A stretch of 26,608 nucleotides of DNA from an archaeon (GTDB lineage Archaea; Nanobdellota; Nanobdellia; Pacearchaeales; GW2011-AR1). The notes below the pieces were generated by a model. It had not been told where the DNA came from. It made no database searches and worked only from the letters and a program-made list of their open reading frames with translations. The stretch covers positions 1 to 26,608 of the forward strand of contig DAHVOT010000001.1 of the NCBI GenBank assembly GCA_027318675.1, in the 5' to 3' direction. Positions 16,107-22,483 of the stretch are shown one piece after another; the stretch's first letter is position 1; each line of letters starts with the position of its first letter. A program made the position numbers and the translations under genes.

Positions 16107-16595
16107 TTACAATTTGTCTATTTTTGATTTAATTTCACTGAAAGGTATTTTATTTTTTAGATGTTCCCCTTTTATTCTTTCTTCTTCTGGGAAAAATTCC
16201 TTTTTACATTCTATTTTTATTCCAGCATCAATCAGTCCTTTCAAGAACGAATATATTTTATTTTTGTGTATAGAACGATTCATTCCTGTATCCAAAATAG
16301 GCGTTGTCATTTTTTTCTTCAATATTGTTTTACCAGTTAAATAACCTGTTAAGTAAGCTGCAGTTATTGATTTTAAACTTCCTTGAGCATCTTTTGGCCA
16401 GCCATATTCATTTAATTTTTTTGAATTAAATCCGAATATAACTTTGTCTTGAGCTGCTTCACTACTTACATATTCGCTTATTACGAATTTGTTTGTTTTT
16501 CTAAATACAACTCTTGGTCTTTCTGATTTCAATAGTTTTAATCTTTTCAGATAATCTGTTTTATTTTCTTTTCTTCTTCTTTTTTGGCTTCTCAT
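16107..16595 (-). CDS. rpl18: Large ribosomal subunit protein L18 (uL18)
   Basis: The 162-residue protein matches archaeal L18 and is somewhat shorter than the usual 190. The N-terminal KRRRKENKTDYLKRLKLLKS (5-24) is the conserved 5S rRNA-binding region, and AAYLTGYLTGKTILKK and ILDTGMNRSIHKNKIYSFLKGLIDAG are the conserved core. Because the conserved segment begins at residue 5, the start is real even though it overlaps the 3' end of L19e by 35 bases. Those bases encode basic residues in both frames. S5 follows after 1 base. Confidence 0.93.
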   Translation of the reverse strand: MRSQKRRRKENKTDYLKRLKLLKSERPRVVFRKTNKFVISEYVSSEAAQDKVIFGFNSKKLNEYGWPKDAQGSLKSITAAYLTGYLTGKTILKKKMTTPILDTGMNRSIHKNKIYSFLKGLIDAGIKIECKKEFFPEEERIKGEHLKNKIPFSEIKSKIDKL

Positions 16596-16998
16596 CTTCT
16601 TTCTCTCCTATATATTCTTTTAAGTGCGATTTACTTTTAAACATCTTATTCCTTATCTTTTGTCTTAATTCTTTTATTTCTTTCTCTTCTAATTCTCCTT
16701 TCATCTTTTTATCTGCAATAAGTTTTCTTAGTTTTCTTGTTAAAATAACATAATCTCTTTTTCTCTTATTAACATTTTTTCTTACATTTCCAAATCCTCT
16801 TTTGCTTTTTTTCTTTGCATTTTTACTTCTTCCATTTATTTCTTTAATTATTATTGCTCCATCTTTTTGTAACATCCTCATATCCTGTTTGGTTATTGCT
16901 TCTTTTATCTCTTCTAATCTTTCATTAACAAATACAATCCTCTCTCTTCCAACTCCAAATGTTTTTGCTGCAAGTTGTTTTTTTGTTCTTAGGTTCAT
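16561..16998 (-). CDS. rpl19e: Large ribosomal subunit protein L19e (eL19)
   Basis: The 145-residue protein matches archaeal L19e in length and sequence. It begins MNLRTKKQLAAKTFGVGRERI, then has the basic linker GRSKNAKKKSKRGFGNVRKNVNKRKRD (about 55-81) and the long C-terminal helix that reaches toward the small subunit. It ends in a poly-Lys tail (PKKKKKRK) read from the same DNA as the L18 start. Its ATG overlaps the L32e stop by 4 bases. L19e is an archaeal/eukaryotic protein absent from bacteria. Confidence 0.95.
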   Translation of the reverse strand: MNLRTKKQLAAKTFGVGRERIVFVNERLEEIKEAITKQDMRMLQKDGAIIIKEINGRSKNAKKKSKRGFGNVRKNVNKRKRDYVILTRKLRKLIADKKMKGELEEKEIKELRQKIRNKMFKSKSHLKEYIGEKEDEKPKKKKKRK

Positions 16999-17417
16999 TT
17001 CTTTTCCTCCTTCTTGTCTTTAACTTCTGTTTTTTTATCTTTACTTTCTGCTTTCTTTTCATTCATTTTTATAAATTTATCAATATTTAATTTGTAAATT
17101 TCAAGTTTCATTTCTTTAGCCTTTTTAGCAATTTCCAATTTTTTCTTTTTTCCAATCTTTCCTAGCAAGATTATATTTTCTTTTTTAACATTTTGAAGTT
17201 GGGAAATATGATTTATAGTTATAGGTGTTTTATTGTTTATTTTTCCTCTCTGTTTTTTATCTGTTGAATATCCTATAGCGACTAAAGCAGGCTTACCTCT
17301 TCTTTGTTCCCTCATCTTATTATCTCTTCCAGTAGGTCTTCTCCAGATTTGTTTCTTCTTTCTCCTCAATCCTAGTTTTGAATATTTATGTGATGTATGT
17401 CTAAGAAACTTTGGCAT
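16995..17417 (-). CDS. rpl32e: Large ribosomal subunit protein L32e (eL32)
   Basis: The 140-residue protein matches archaeal L32e. The conserved region is KFLRHTSHKYSKLGLRRKKKQIWRRPTGRDNKMREQRRGKPALVAIGYSTDK, residues 3-54, followed by the alpha/beta domain in which IILLGKIGKKKKLEIAKKAKE is typical. Residues from about 119 form a lysine/glutamate-rich tail (ESKDKKTEVKDKKEEKK) beyond the family core. The start lies 1 base after the L6 stop, and the stop overlaps the L19e start. Confidence 0.94.
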   Translation of the reverse strand: MPKFLRHTSHKYSKLGLRRKKKQIWRRPTGRDNKMREQRRGKPALVAIGYSTDKKQRGKINNKTPITINHISQLQNVKKENIILLGKIGKKKKLEIAKKAKEMKLEIYKLNIDKFIKMNEKKAESKDKKTEVKDKKEEKK

Positions 17418-17418
17418 T

Positions 17419-17961
17419 TTATATTTCCTCCCCGTCTTTAGATATTATGAATATTCCATCTTGGAAAACTCTTCTATCTCTGTTTTTTACTCTTGTTGTA
17501 GTCTCGAAATTAGCAGCAGCTTGTCCTGCAAGTTCTTTATTAACTGATTTTATTGTTATGATTTCTTTATTTATCTGAATATCTATTCCTTTTGGTAGAA
17601 GACAGATTCTTGGAGTTTTTTCACCTAAGAAATTCTTTATTAATGCTTGATTGCCCTTTATCTCAACATTTATTGGGAAGTGGCTTGCACATATTTTAAG
17701 TTTATATTCGAATTTTTTATTTACTCCCTTAATCATATTTTTTATATGGGCAGTTATCGTATTTATCATTCTTTTATCATTTCGTGTAGAGTTAAGATAA
17801 CCTATTGTTATTTTTCCATCTTTGTTTTCAAGTTTTAATTTTCCAAAATTAAATTCTTTTGAAGATTCGCCTTCCGGTCCTTTTACTATTACTTTTTTTC
17901 CTTCTTTTTTTATTTCAATCCCAGATGGAATTTCTATTTCTTGTGAGAATTGTTTTTTCAT
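17419..17961 (-). CDS. rpl6: Large ribosomal subunit protein L6 (uL6)
   Basis: The 180-residue protein is assigned the start at 17961 (MKKQFSQEIEIPSG), one base after the S8 stop. An upstream in-frame ATG at 17979 would add six residues and overlap S8 by 17 bases; the shorter form matches the tight spacing in this operon and the usual L6 length. Both L6 repeats are visible: IPSGIEIKKEGKKVIVKGPEG at the N-terminus and IEIKGNQALIKNFLGEKTPR in the second domain. L6 binds near the sarcin-ricin loop and the GTPase-associated centre of the 50S subunit. Confidence 0.94.
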   Translation of the reverse strand: MKKQFSQEIEIPSGIEIKKEGKKVIVKGPEGESSKEFNFGKLKLENKDGKITIGYLNSTRNDKRMINTITAHIKNMIKGVNKKFEYKLKICASHFPINVEIKGNQALIKNFLGEKTPRICLLPKGIDIQINKEIITIKSVNKELAGQAAANFETTTRVKNRDRRVFQDGIFIISKDGEEI

Positions 17962-17962
17962 T

Positions 17963-18343
17963 TTAATAGAAATATGCAATCAAGCATCCTCCTATTCCTT
18001 CTTCTTGGGCCTCTTTATGAGTCATTAATCCTTTATTTGTAGAGATTATCAATGTTCCAAGATTTCTTGAAGGTAAATATCTTCTTCTGTATTTTTCTAA
18101 TTGGCTTATATCGCAGCTGAATCTAGGTTTTACAGCATTGCATTCTGAAAGTTCTCCCACAGTAAGTGTAATTGATTTTTCCTTTGCATCTATTTTATAT
18201 TTCTTTATTGCTTTTTCCTGTTTCATTATTTTCAATATCTCTATAAGTAAATTTGAAATTCTTTTGATTTCAATATTCTCCTTTCCTGCCTTCTTGGCAT
18301 TCTTTATCATATTTAGTGCATCTGCAACTACATCGTGTGACAT
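17963..18343 (-). CDS. rps8: Small ribosomal subunit protein S8 (uS8)
   Basis: The 126-residue form starting MSHDVVADALNMIKNAKKAGK is preferred. Its ATG lies one base after the S14 stop and matches the family start. A longer in-frame reading from 18379 would overlap S14 by 35 bases and add 12 atypical residues. The archaeal C-terminal signature is complete: RRRYLPSRNLGTLIISTNKGLMTHKEAQEEGIGGCLIAYFY. S8 binds helix 21 of 16S rRNA in the 30S body and in some archaea is a primary assembly protein for this region. Confidence 0.95.
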   Translation of the reverse strand: MSHDVVADALNMIKNAKKAGKENIEIKRISNLLIEILKIMKQEKAIKKYKIDAKEKSITLTVGELSECNAVKPRFSCDISQLEKYRRRYLPSRNLGTLIISTNKGLMTHKEAQEEGIGGCLIAYFY

Positions 18344-18344
18344 T

Positions 18345-18575
18345 TTAACTGTATTTTTTAAAGCCGATTTCTTCAGCAACTTCTCTGAAGCAGTGTCGAC
18401 ATAAATTTAATCCGTATGATTTTATATGTGCTCCAAATCTTCCGCACCTTTCGCATTTCTTAGCAGCAATACCTATCTTTCTTTTTTTAGGTTCATTGTG
18501 CTTTATATATTTCTGTTTTACTACTGGTTTAGCATCAAGTTGTTTCAGTATTTTTTTCCAATCGCTTGCAGTCAT
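18345..18575 (-). CDS. rps14: Small ribosomal subunit protein S14, zinc-binding type (uS14)
   Basis: The 76-residue protein has the zinc ribbon C41-xx-C44 and C59-xx-C62 in CERCGRFGAHIKSYGLNLCRHC and ends REVAEEIGFKKYS, as archaeal S14 does. Family members are usually about 50-56 residues, so the first 20 residues (MTASDWKKILKQLDAKPVVK) are an extension. There is no internal Met that would give a shorter form, and a GGAGG Shine-Dalgarno lies 9 bases upstream of this ATG. S14 sits in the 30S head beside S3, S10 and S19. The gene is preceded by the repeated element and mini-ORF also found before S19 and S3. Confidence 0.95.
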   Translation of the reverse strand: MTASDWKKILKQLDAKPVVKQKYIKHNEPKKRKIGIAAKKCERCGRFGAHIKSYGLNLCRHCFREVAEEIGFKKYS

Positions 18576-18631
18576 TTAAAATAACCTCCGTGCCAATTTT
18601 GAATGATTGAAAATTTTATATTTGCTATCAT
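18572..18631 (-). CDS. Mini-ORF (19 codons) between L5 and S14
   Basis: The sequence reads MIANIKFSIIQNWHGGYFK and stops at a TGA that overlaps the S14 ATG (ATGA). It starts 16 bases after the L5 stop. No Shine-Dalgarno precedes it, and the S14 Shine-Dalgarno lies inside it. The IKFSIIQ segment resembles INFSYIQ in the mini-ORF before S3. Whether it is translated is unknown. It may only be a by-product of a conserved nucleotide element. Confidence 0.25.
   Translation of the reverse strand: MIANIKFSIIQNWHGGYFK
18585..18617 (-). promoter_or_regulatory. Repeated leader element plus Shine-Dalgarno before S14
   Basis: On the minus strand the order is AAAATTTTCA (18617-18608), six bases, CAAA (18601-18598), eight bases, then GGAGG (18589-18585), 9 bases before the S14 ATG. 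The first two blocks have the same sequence pattern and the same six-base spacing before S19 and S3. From the mini-ORF ATG through CAAA it matches the S3 copy at 27 of 34 positions without gaps. The function is unknown; translational control or an RNA-protein binding site is inferred. Confidence 0.55.
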
Positions 18632-18647
18632 TTTTTATTTCTCCCTA

Positions 18648-19145
18648 TTATATAAATTTTGTCTGGAAATTTTCTTCCATAAATTTAATTATTTCTTCTT
18701 TTGTAATTGTTTGTTTTTTAGATACTTTGCCTCTTTTTATCTTTCTTTGTCCTACTCTTCTTCCGCTTCTTTTGAATACTACTGTTACATCAAGTCCAAT
18801 TATTCCGATATCCCTTTGATATTCTACTCCAGGAATTTCAATATATTCTTTTATACCAAAAGAAAAGTTGTTTTCACTTATCTGTTTAATCTTTAATGTA
18901 TTATCTATGCTGATAAGGAGTTTTTTTAAGAAATCATTGAAGTCTTTTCTTAATGTTACAACTGCTCCTACTTCAAGTCCAGGTCTTACTCCCCATGTAG
19001 GTATTCTTTTAGTGGACTTTATCTTTGCGGGTTGTTTTTTTGTAAGGAATTTTATTAGTCTAAACCCCTTATCTAATCCATCCGCAGTTCCACCTACGTT
19101 TAGGACAACCTTCTCTATTTTTATTTTTCTCATTACATTTTCCAT
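18648..19145 (-). CDS. rpl5: Large ribosomal subunit protein L5 (uL5)
   Basis: The 165-residue protein matches archaeal L5, with MRKIKIEKVVLNVGGTADGLDKG at the N-terminus, RIPTWGVRPGLEVGAVVTLRK (about 48-68) and IPGVEYQRDIGIIGLDVTVVFKRSGRRV (about 105-132). L5 binds 5S rRNA in the central protuberance. Its start lies 1 base after the S4e stop. It is followed by one of only three sizeable gaps in the operon (72 bases to the S14 ATG), which holds a mini-ORF and the repeated leader element. Confidence 0.95.
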   Translation of the reverse strand: MENVMRKIKIEKVVLNVGGTADGLDKGFRLIKFLTKKQPAKIKSTKRIPTWGVRPGLEVGAVVTLRKDFNDFLKKLLISIDNTLKIKQISENNFSFGIKEYIEIPGVEYQRDIGIIGLDVTVVFKRSGRRVGQRKIKRGKVSKKQTITKEEIIKFMEENFQTKFI

Positions 19146-19146
19146 T

Positions 19147-19797
19147 TTAGTTTATTACCATAATTTGTTTAATTAATACATTTATTTTTTCTTTTCCAGT
19201 ATTTATCTCTACAATCTTTCTCTCATTATTTATCTTTTCAATTTCTCCTTTTTCTCCAGAGTGTTTTCCTGCAAAAACAATTACTTGCGACTTTTCATTT
19301 AACTGAAGACATTTTTCTATTTTCTTTGATTTAAGATTTATCAAAACAGAGTCATTTACCTTGCATTTTATATCAGATAAGAAATTTCTTCCATCACTCA
19401 AATTCAACTGAGTTTTCTTTCCTTTCAATATCTTTTTATTTATTATTTTTGCAACTTTTGTATTGGATTCATTTTCTTTTATTTCCTCTATATTTAATTT
19501 TTCATTTTTAAGAATAGTAAGCTTGTAATATTTCTTTGAGGGTACAAGTGTGATTACGTCAAATAACATTACTCCTTCTTTTTCATCACGAACTTTTCTA
19601 CCATTTAACAAAATGTTGTTTAAATGAATCATCTTCTTAACTTCTTTTCTATTTTGAGCAACTTTAAGCAAGTCTCTTAATATTATCAATATTGGAAGAG
19701 AATTTGAAAATCCTGTGTTTGGTTTAACTACAAATGCAGTCCCTTTTCTTACTACAGGCCAAGTCTTTGGTACAGCATGTCTTTTTACGTGACTCAT
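19147..19797 (-). CDS. rps4e: Small ribosomal subunit protein S4e (eS4)
   Basis: The 216-residue protein is slightly shorter than the usual 235-245. It starts MSHVKRHAVPKTWPVVRKGTAFVVKPNTG, then has an S4-type RNA-binding segment (VKKMIHLNNILLNGRKVRDEKEGVMLFDVI) and a C-terminal KOW-like segment (VIVFAGKHSGEKGEIEKIN, about 173-191). S4e is archaeal/eukaryotic and lies on the back of the 30S body. Its ATG overlaps the L24 stop by 4 bases, so coupling to L24 is likely. Confidence 0.94.
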   Translation of the reverse strand: MSHVKRHAVPKTWPVVRKGTAFVVKPNTGFSNSLPILIILRDLLKVAQNRKEVKKMIHLNNILLNGRKVRDEKEGVMLFDVITLVPSKKYYKLTILKNEKLNIEEIKENESNTKVAKIINKKILKGKKTQLNLSDGRNFLSDIKCKVNDSVLINLKSKKIEKCLQLNEKSQVIVFAGKHSGEKGEIEKINNERKIVEINTGKEKINVLIKQIMVIN

Positions 19798-20249
19798 TTT
19801 TTATTCTCCTTCTTATCTTTAGTTTTTATTTCCTTTTTAGTTGTTTCTGTATTTTCTTTTGATTTTTCTTCTTTTTTATTCTCTGTTTTTTTGTTTTTAG
19901 TTTTTCTTTCTGCCATTTCAATAATTTGCATATTTGAAGGTTGCAGCTTTACATTTGCTTTTGAACCATCTTGTTTTTTAACTTGCATTTCTTCGACAAT
20001 TATCTTCGATGTTTTAAGATTTATTGAAAGTATTTTTCCAGTTTTACCCTTGAATTTTCCTACAAATATTTTAACTTTATCTCCTTTTTTAGCAGGGACA
20101 TTTCTTTTTCCAATTTTCTTTCTAAGTTCCTTTGAAAGATTAATACTTACAAATTCTTTTCTTAAATGTAATGGAGCATTTGCTCTGTATTTTCTTTGCT
20201 TTCTTGGTTGCTTACTTGATTTCCAGTGTGTTGAAAATTTTTGTTTCAT
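19794..20249 (-). CDS. rpl24: Large ribosomal subunit protein L24 (uL24)
   Basis: The 151-residue protein has the archaeal L24/L26 core: STHWKSSKQPRKQRKYRANAPLHLRKEFVSINLSKELRKKIGKRN, then the KOW motif KKGDKVKIFVGKFKGKTGKI (about 54-73), then the IIVEE and QPSNMQII strands. Residues from about 113 are a roughly 39-residue Lys/Glu/Thr tail not found in most homologues. The ATG overlaps the stop of the unknown 89-residue gene by 4 bases. In most archaea L24 directly follows L14; here the unknown gene separates them. Confidence 0.94.
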   Translation of the reverse strand: MKQKFSTHWKSSKQPRKQRKYRANAPLHLRKEFVSINLSKELRKKIGKRNVPAKKGDKVKIFVGKFKGKTGKILSINLKTSKIIVEEMQVKKQDGSKANVKLQPSNMQIIEMAERKTKNKKTENKKEEKSKENTETTKKEIKTKDKKENKK

Positions 20250-20515
20250 TTTAAATTATCCTCTATATTTTTAATTTTTCCGCTATATTCACTTACATCT
20301 ATCCCTAGATCTAATAATTGATTATATGTCTCTTTTACTTTATCTAAACAAACAGCTAAATCTCCTTTAGTAGGAATATGAGAACTTCCAGGTACAGAAA
20401 GATGTTTTCTTATATATAAATAATTCATTTGAGCATCTGATATATGTTTATCTAATTGTTGTCTTAGATTATTTTCTCCTATTTCAGCTAGTTTTTCTAT
20501 ATTTCTTTCTGTCAT
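20246..20515 (-). CDS. Unknown 89-residue helical protein inserted between L14 and L24
   Basis: No family is recognised. The protein is predicted mostly helical: an amphipathic N-terminal helix (about 3-22), a second helix around 24-38 (DAQMNYLYIRKHL), a loop with SVPGSSHIPTK (40-50), and a C-terminal helical part (51-88) containing its only cysteine (C56). Unlike its ribosomal neighbours it is not basic overall, with many Asp and Glu, and it lacks a Lys-rich tail. It starts one base after the L14 stop and overlaps the L24 start by 4 bases, so it is translated in step with ribosomal proteins. A ribosome-associated or assembly role is inferred from this position alone. It has normal host codon use and no sign of decay. 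Confidence 0.85.
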   Translation of the reverse strand: MTERNIEKLAEIGENNLRQQLDKHISDAQMNYLYIRKHLSVPGSSHIPTKGDLAVCLDKVKETYNQLLDLGIDVSEYSGKIKNIEDNLK

Positions 20516-20516
20516 T

Positions 20517-20918
20517 TTAATATACTATTGAGGCGATTTTGGCAACTTGTGCCCATCTTTCCTGAACCTCCCTTGCAATTGGACCTTTAATCTGAGTTCC
20601 TTTTGGATTTCCTTTTTCATCTTTCATTATAGCAACAGCATTATCTTCGAATGCAATTCTCTCTCCATTTAATCTTCTAAATGGTTTTCTTTGTCTTATA
20701 ACGACAGCATCAAAAACTTTTCCTTTCATATCTGGGACTCCTTTTCTTACAGAGACTTTAACCCAATCAGCAATTTTTGCTGCTGTTTGTTTTCCTTTTT
20801 TTGCTTTTGATTTTTTAACTGAAACTACTTTTACTATTTTTGCTCCACTATTATCTGCTGCAATTACATTTGCACCAAGATTCAATCCTTCTGTTGCTCT
20901 TGCACTTATAGCCTTCAT
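20517..20918 (-). CDS. rpl14: Large ribosomal subunit protein L14 (uL14)
   Basis: The 133-residue protein is the normal archaeal length. Conserved stretches are GANVIAADNSGAKIVKVVSVK (about 16-36), VSVRKGVPDMKGKVFDAVVIRQRKPFRRLNG, FEDNAVAIMKDEKGNPKGTQIKGP and the C-terminal REVQERWAQVAKIASIVY. L14 lies at the subunit interface near the GTPase site and is where aIF6 binds. A Shine-Dalgarno GGAGG (20935-20931), embedded in the S17 3' end, precedes the ATG by 12 bases. The gene after it is not L24, as would be usual, but an unknown 89-residue ORF. Confidence 0.96.
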   Translation of the reverse strand: MKAISARATEGLNLGANVIAADNSGAKIVKVVSVKKSKAKKGKQTAAKIADWVKVSVRKGVPDMKGKVFDAVVIRQRKPFRRLNGERIAFEDNAVAIMKDEKGNPKGTQIKGPIAREVQERWAQVAKIASIVY

Positions 20919-20919
20919 T

Positions 20920-21288
20920 TTATTTATTTACCTCCGAAACATCTTTTATCTTTTTGATTACAACAAAGTGAATTATCTTGCTTAAAGGTCTACATTCCTG
21001 AACTCTTACTAAATCACCTATATTAACTTCTTTTTCCATAGAATCTAAAACTCTTGCATGAATTTTTGTTTTTAATTTAGCATATCTTTCATATTTTCTT
21101 ACATAAATCATTCTTTCAAATTCAACTACAATTCTTTTTGGGAATTTTTTTGTAACTATCCCTTCAAAGATTCTTCCTCTAGTTACAATATTTCTTTCAT
21201 TTGTATGCACAGCTACATTATTTTCCTGCTCTTTACTGTCCTTCTGGACTTTTTTACTTTTAGCTTCTGCTTTTTGTTTTCTTTCCAT
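20920..21288 (-). CDS. rps17: Small ribosomal subunit protein S17 (uS17)
   Basis: The 122-residue protein has a charged N-terminal extension of about 28 residues (MERKQKAEAKSKKVQKDSKEQE and so on). The S17 fold then follows: TRGRIFEGIVTKKFPKRIVVEFERMIYVRKYERYAKLKTKIHARV and IGDLVRVQECRPLSKIIHFVVIK. S17 binds helix 11 and the 5' domain of 16S rRNA. The 23-base gap separating it from the eIF1 gene upstream has no recognisable Shine-Dalgarno. In many archaea the RNase P protein gene rnp1 lies between eIF1 and S17; there is no room for it here. Confidence 0.94.
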   Translation of the reverse strand: MERKQKAEAKSKKVQKDSKEQENNVAVHTNERNIVTRGRIFEGIVTKKFPKRIVVEFERMIYVRKYERYAKLKTKIHARVLDSMEKEVNIGDLVRVQECRPLSKIIHFVVIKKIKDVSEVNK

Positions 21289-21311
21289 TTTTGTTTTGAT
21301 ATAGAAGGGAT

Positions 21312-21611
21312 TTAATCCTCTATAGAGTTATTCTCGAAACCCATCTTTACAAGAAGAGGTTTTATCTTCTTCATGTGGTCTCCTTGAAGCTCTATGGCGT
21401 TGTTCTTGAAGGTCCCTCCGCAAGCAAGCTCGTTTTTCAGGGCTTTTGCGATCTTCTTCATGTCCACGTCCTTGTCGAATCCGCTCACAACAGTGACTAT
21501 TTTTCCGTACCTTTTCTTATCCATAGTCACGGTTATTCTTTGCGAACCCCTCGTGAGGTTTTCCCATTCTATTGCCTGTAAAGGCAATCCTGTTTTTGGA
21601 TCAATTTCCAT
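21312..21611 (-). CDS. Translation initiation factor eIF1/SUI1 family, compositionally distinct
   Basis: The 99-residue protein matches archaeal aIF1 with RITVTMDKKRYGKIVTVVSGFDKDVDMKKIAKALKNELACGGTFKN and ELQGDH, the SUI1 fold and its start-codon-sensing loop. The usual N-terminal zinc motif (CPxCGLP) is reduced to DPKTGLP, with both cysteines replaced. The gene is about 43% GC by hand count (128 of 300 bases), while adjacent stretches are 27-33%. From about codon 18 it prefers AAG, GAG, GAC, AAC and TTC over the AT-ending codons used by its neighbours. It lies in the usual archaeal position after L29 with a 3-base gap. Gene conversion or transfer of the body of the gene is possible. Confidence 0.94.
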   Translation of the reverse strand: MEIDPKTGLPLQAIEWENLTRGSQRITVTMDKKRYGKIVTVVSGFDKDVDMKKIAKALKNELACGGTFKNNAIELQGDHMKKIKPLLVKMGFENNSIED

Positions 21612-21614
21612 AGT

Positions 21615-21806
21615 TTATTTTTTTTCAATACCTCCGTCAGAGGAATTGAATGTTAATATTTTTGCTATTGTTCTTTTAATTTCCCTTGTATTTGTATTTC
21701 CGGTCTTTGAAGCATTTGTTTTTGACTTTAAAAGTTCTATCTTTAAATCGTGAAGTTTTCTTTCTCTTTCTTCATTGTTCATTTTAGTAATCTCTTTGTA
21801 TTTCAT
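21615..21806 (-). CDS. rpl29: Large ribosomal subunit protein L29 (uL29)
   Basis: The 63-residue protein is the expected two-helix hairpin: EITKMNNEERERKLHDLKIELLKSKTNASKTGNTNTREIKRTIAKILTF. L29 sits at the peptide exit tunnel close to L23 and contributes to the docking site for SRP and SecY. The start used lies 2 bases after the S3 stop; a second in-frame Met at residue 9 is possible but less well placed. The C-terminal NSSDGGIEKK is variable. Confidence 0.92.
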   Translation of the reverse strand: MKYKEITKMNNEERERKLHDLKIELLKSKTNASKTGNTNTREIKRTIAKILTFNSSDGGIEKK

Positions 21807-21808
21807 TT

Positions 21809-22483
21809 TTATTCTTTTTTAGTTTTCTTTATTTTTTTAATTGGTTTGCTCATAAATTCCTGCTCATTTGCCTTTAATTTTTCTTTTAACGCTTCATTAA
21901 CATAGATTTTATCTTTTAATACTGCATGAGGAGATAAAATGCTTACTTTAATACCCACTGTACCTGGTTTAGTTTCTGCTCTTGATTGAGCTCTATCAAC
22001 AACCTTTGCACTATCTCCTGTTTTCTTTAAATATCCTTGGGCAAATCTCCATGTCTTTGCTCTGGAACTTGGAAGCTTTCCACTTAATCTTATTTCGCAA
22101 CCAAGAGCTCCAGCTTTCATAACTCTATCTAAACTTTTATATGATAATATTTTGAATTTTAATGGTCCAAATCTTTCTAATCCAAGTGCAATTTCATCTG
22201 CAACTATTTGAGCATCGAATTCAGGTTCTTTTATCTCTTCAACATCTAAGTGTAAATTTTCAAATTTGAAATGTTTTCTTAAATATTCATTTATTTCATT
22301 TAACTTCTCCCCGCCTTTACCTATTATTAATCCTGGTTTGTTTGTGGAGATAATTATCTTTTCCCCCACAGGAGTATATTCTATTCTAACTTTGCTAACT
22401 TTTCCTTTACCAAGCATTTTTTTAACTGATTCTTTTATTGCAAATTCTTCTTTCTTGAATTTTACAGTTTGTTTTTCTTCCAT
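21809..22483 (-). CDS. rps3: Small ribosomal subunit protein S3 (uS3)
   Basis: The 224-residue protein has a type II KH domain with the GxxG loop in IIGKGGEKLNEI (about 57-68). The S3 C-terminal domain follows: LGCEIRLSGKLPSSRAKTWRFAQGYLKKTGD, then TKPGTVGIKVSILSPHAVLKDK. A short basic tail follows (PIKKIKKTKKE). S3 forms part of the mRNA entry channel in the 30S head, beside S14 and S10. GGAGG lies 12 bases before the ATG. Upstream is a 56-base gap filled by a 17-codon mini-ORF that is in frame with S3, separated by one stop codon, and starts with the same 12 bases (ATGGAAGAAAAA). Confidence 0.95.
   Translation of the reverse strand: MEEKQTVKFKKEEFAIKESVKKMLGKGKVSKVRIEYTPVGEKIIISTNKPGLIIGKGGEKLNEINEYLRKHFKFENLHLDVEEIKEPEFDAQIVADEIALGLERFGPLKFKILSYKSLDRVMKAGALGCEIRLSGKLPSSRAKTWRFAQGYLKKTGDSAKVVDRAQSRAETKPGTVGIKVSILSPHAVLKDKIYVNEALKEKLKANEQEFMSKPIKKIKKTKKE

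Noticed and set aside
18344..18379. Longer N-terminus for S8 (start at 18379)
   Set aside because: It would overlap S14 by 35 bases and add residues not typical of the family. The ATG at 18343 matches the conserved MSHDVVADALN start.
18612..18624. Internal promoter (ATATAAAATTTT) before S14
   Set aside because: The AT-rich stretch is part of the element shared with the S3 and S19 gaps, and the S19 copy is not TATA-like. Initiation about 25 bases downstream would also remove or truncate the Shine-Dalgarno.
19777..20274. 165-codon + strand ORF antisense to L24 and S4e
   Set aside because: The translation is a low-complexity Phe/Ser/Leu string, as expected from the complement of lysine-rich coding DNA. 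The minus strand has clear L24 and S4e.
21310..21317. Possible TATA box (GATTAAAT) 21 bases before S17
   Set aside because: The position fits the local promoter spacing, but the sequence is weak compared with the TTTTTAAA boxes and lies across the eIF1 stop codon. It is not enough to call a promoter.
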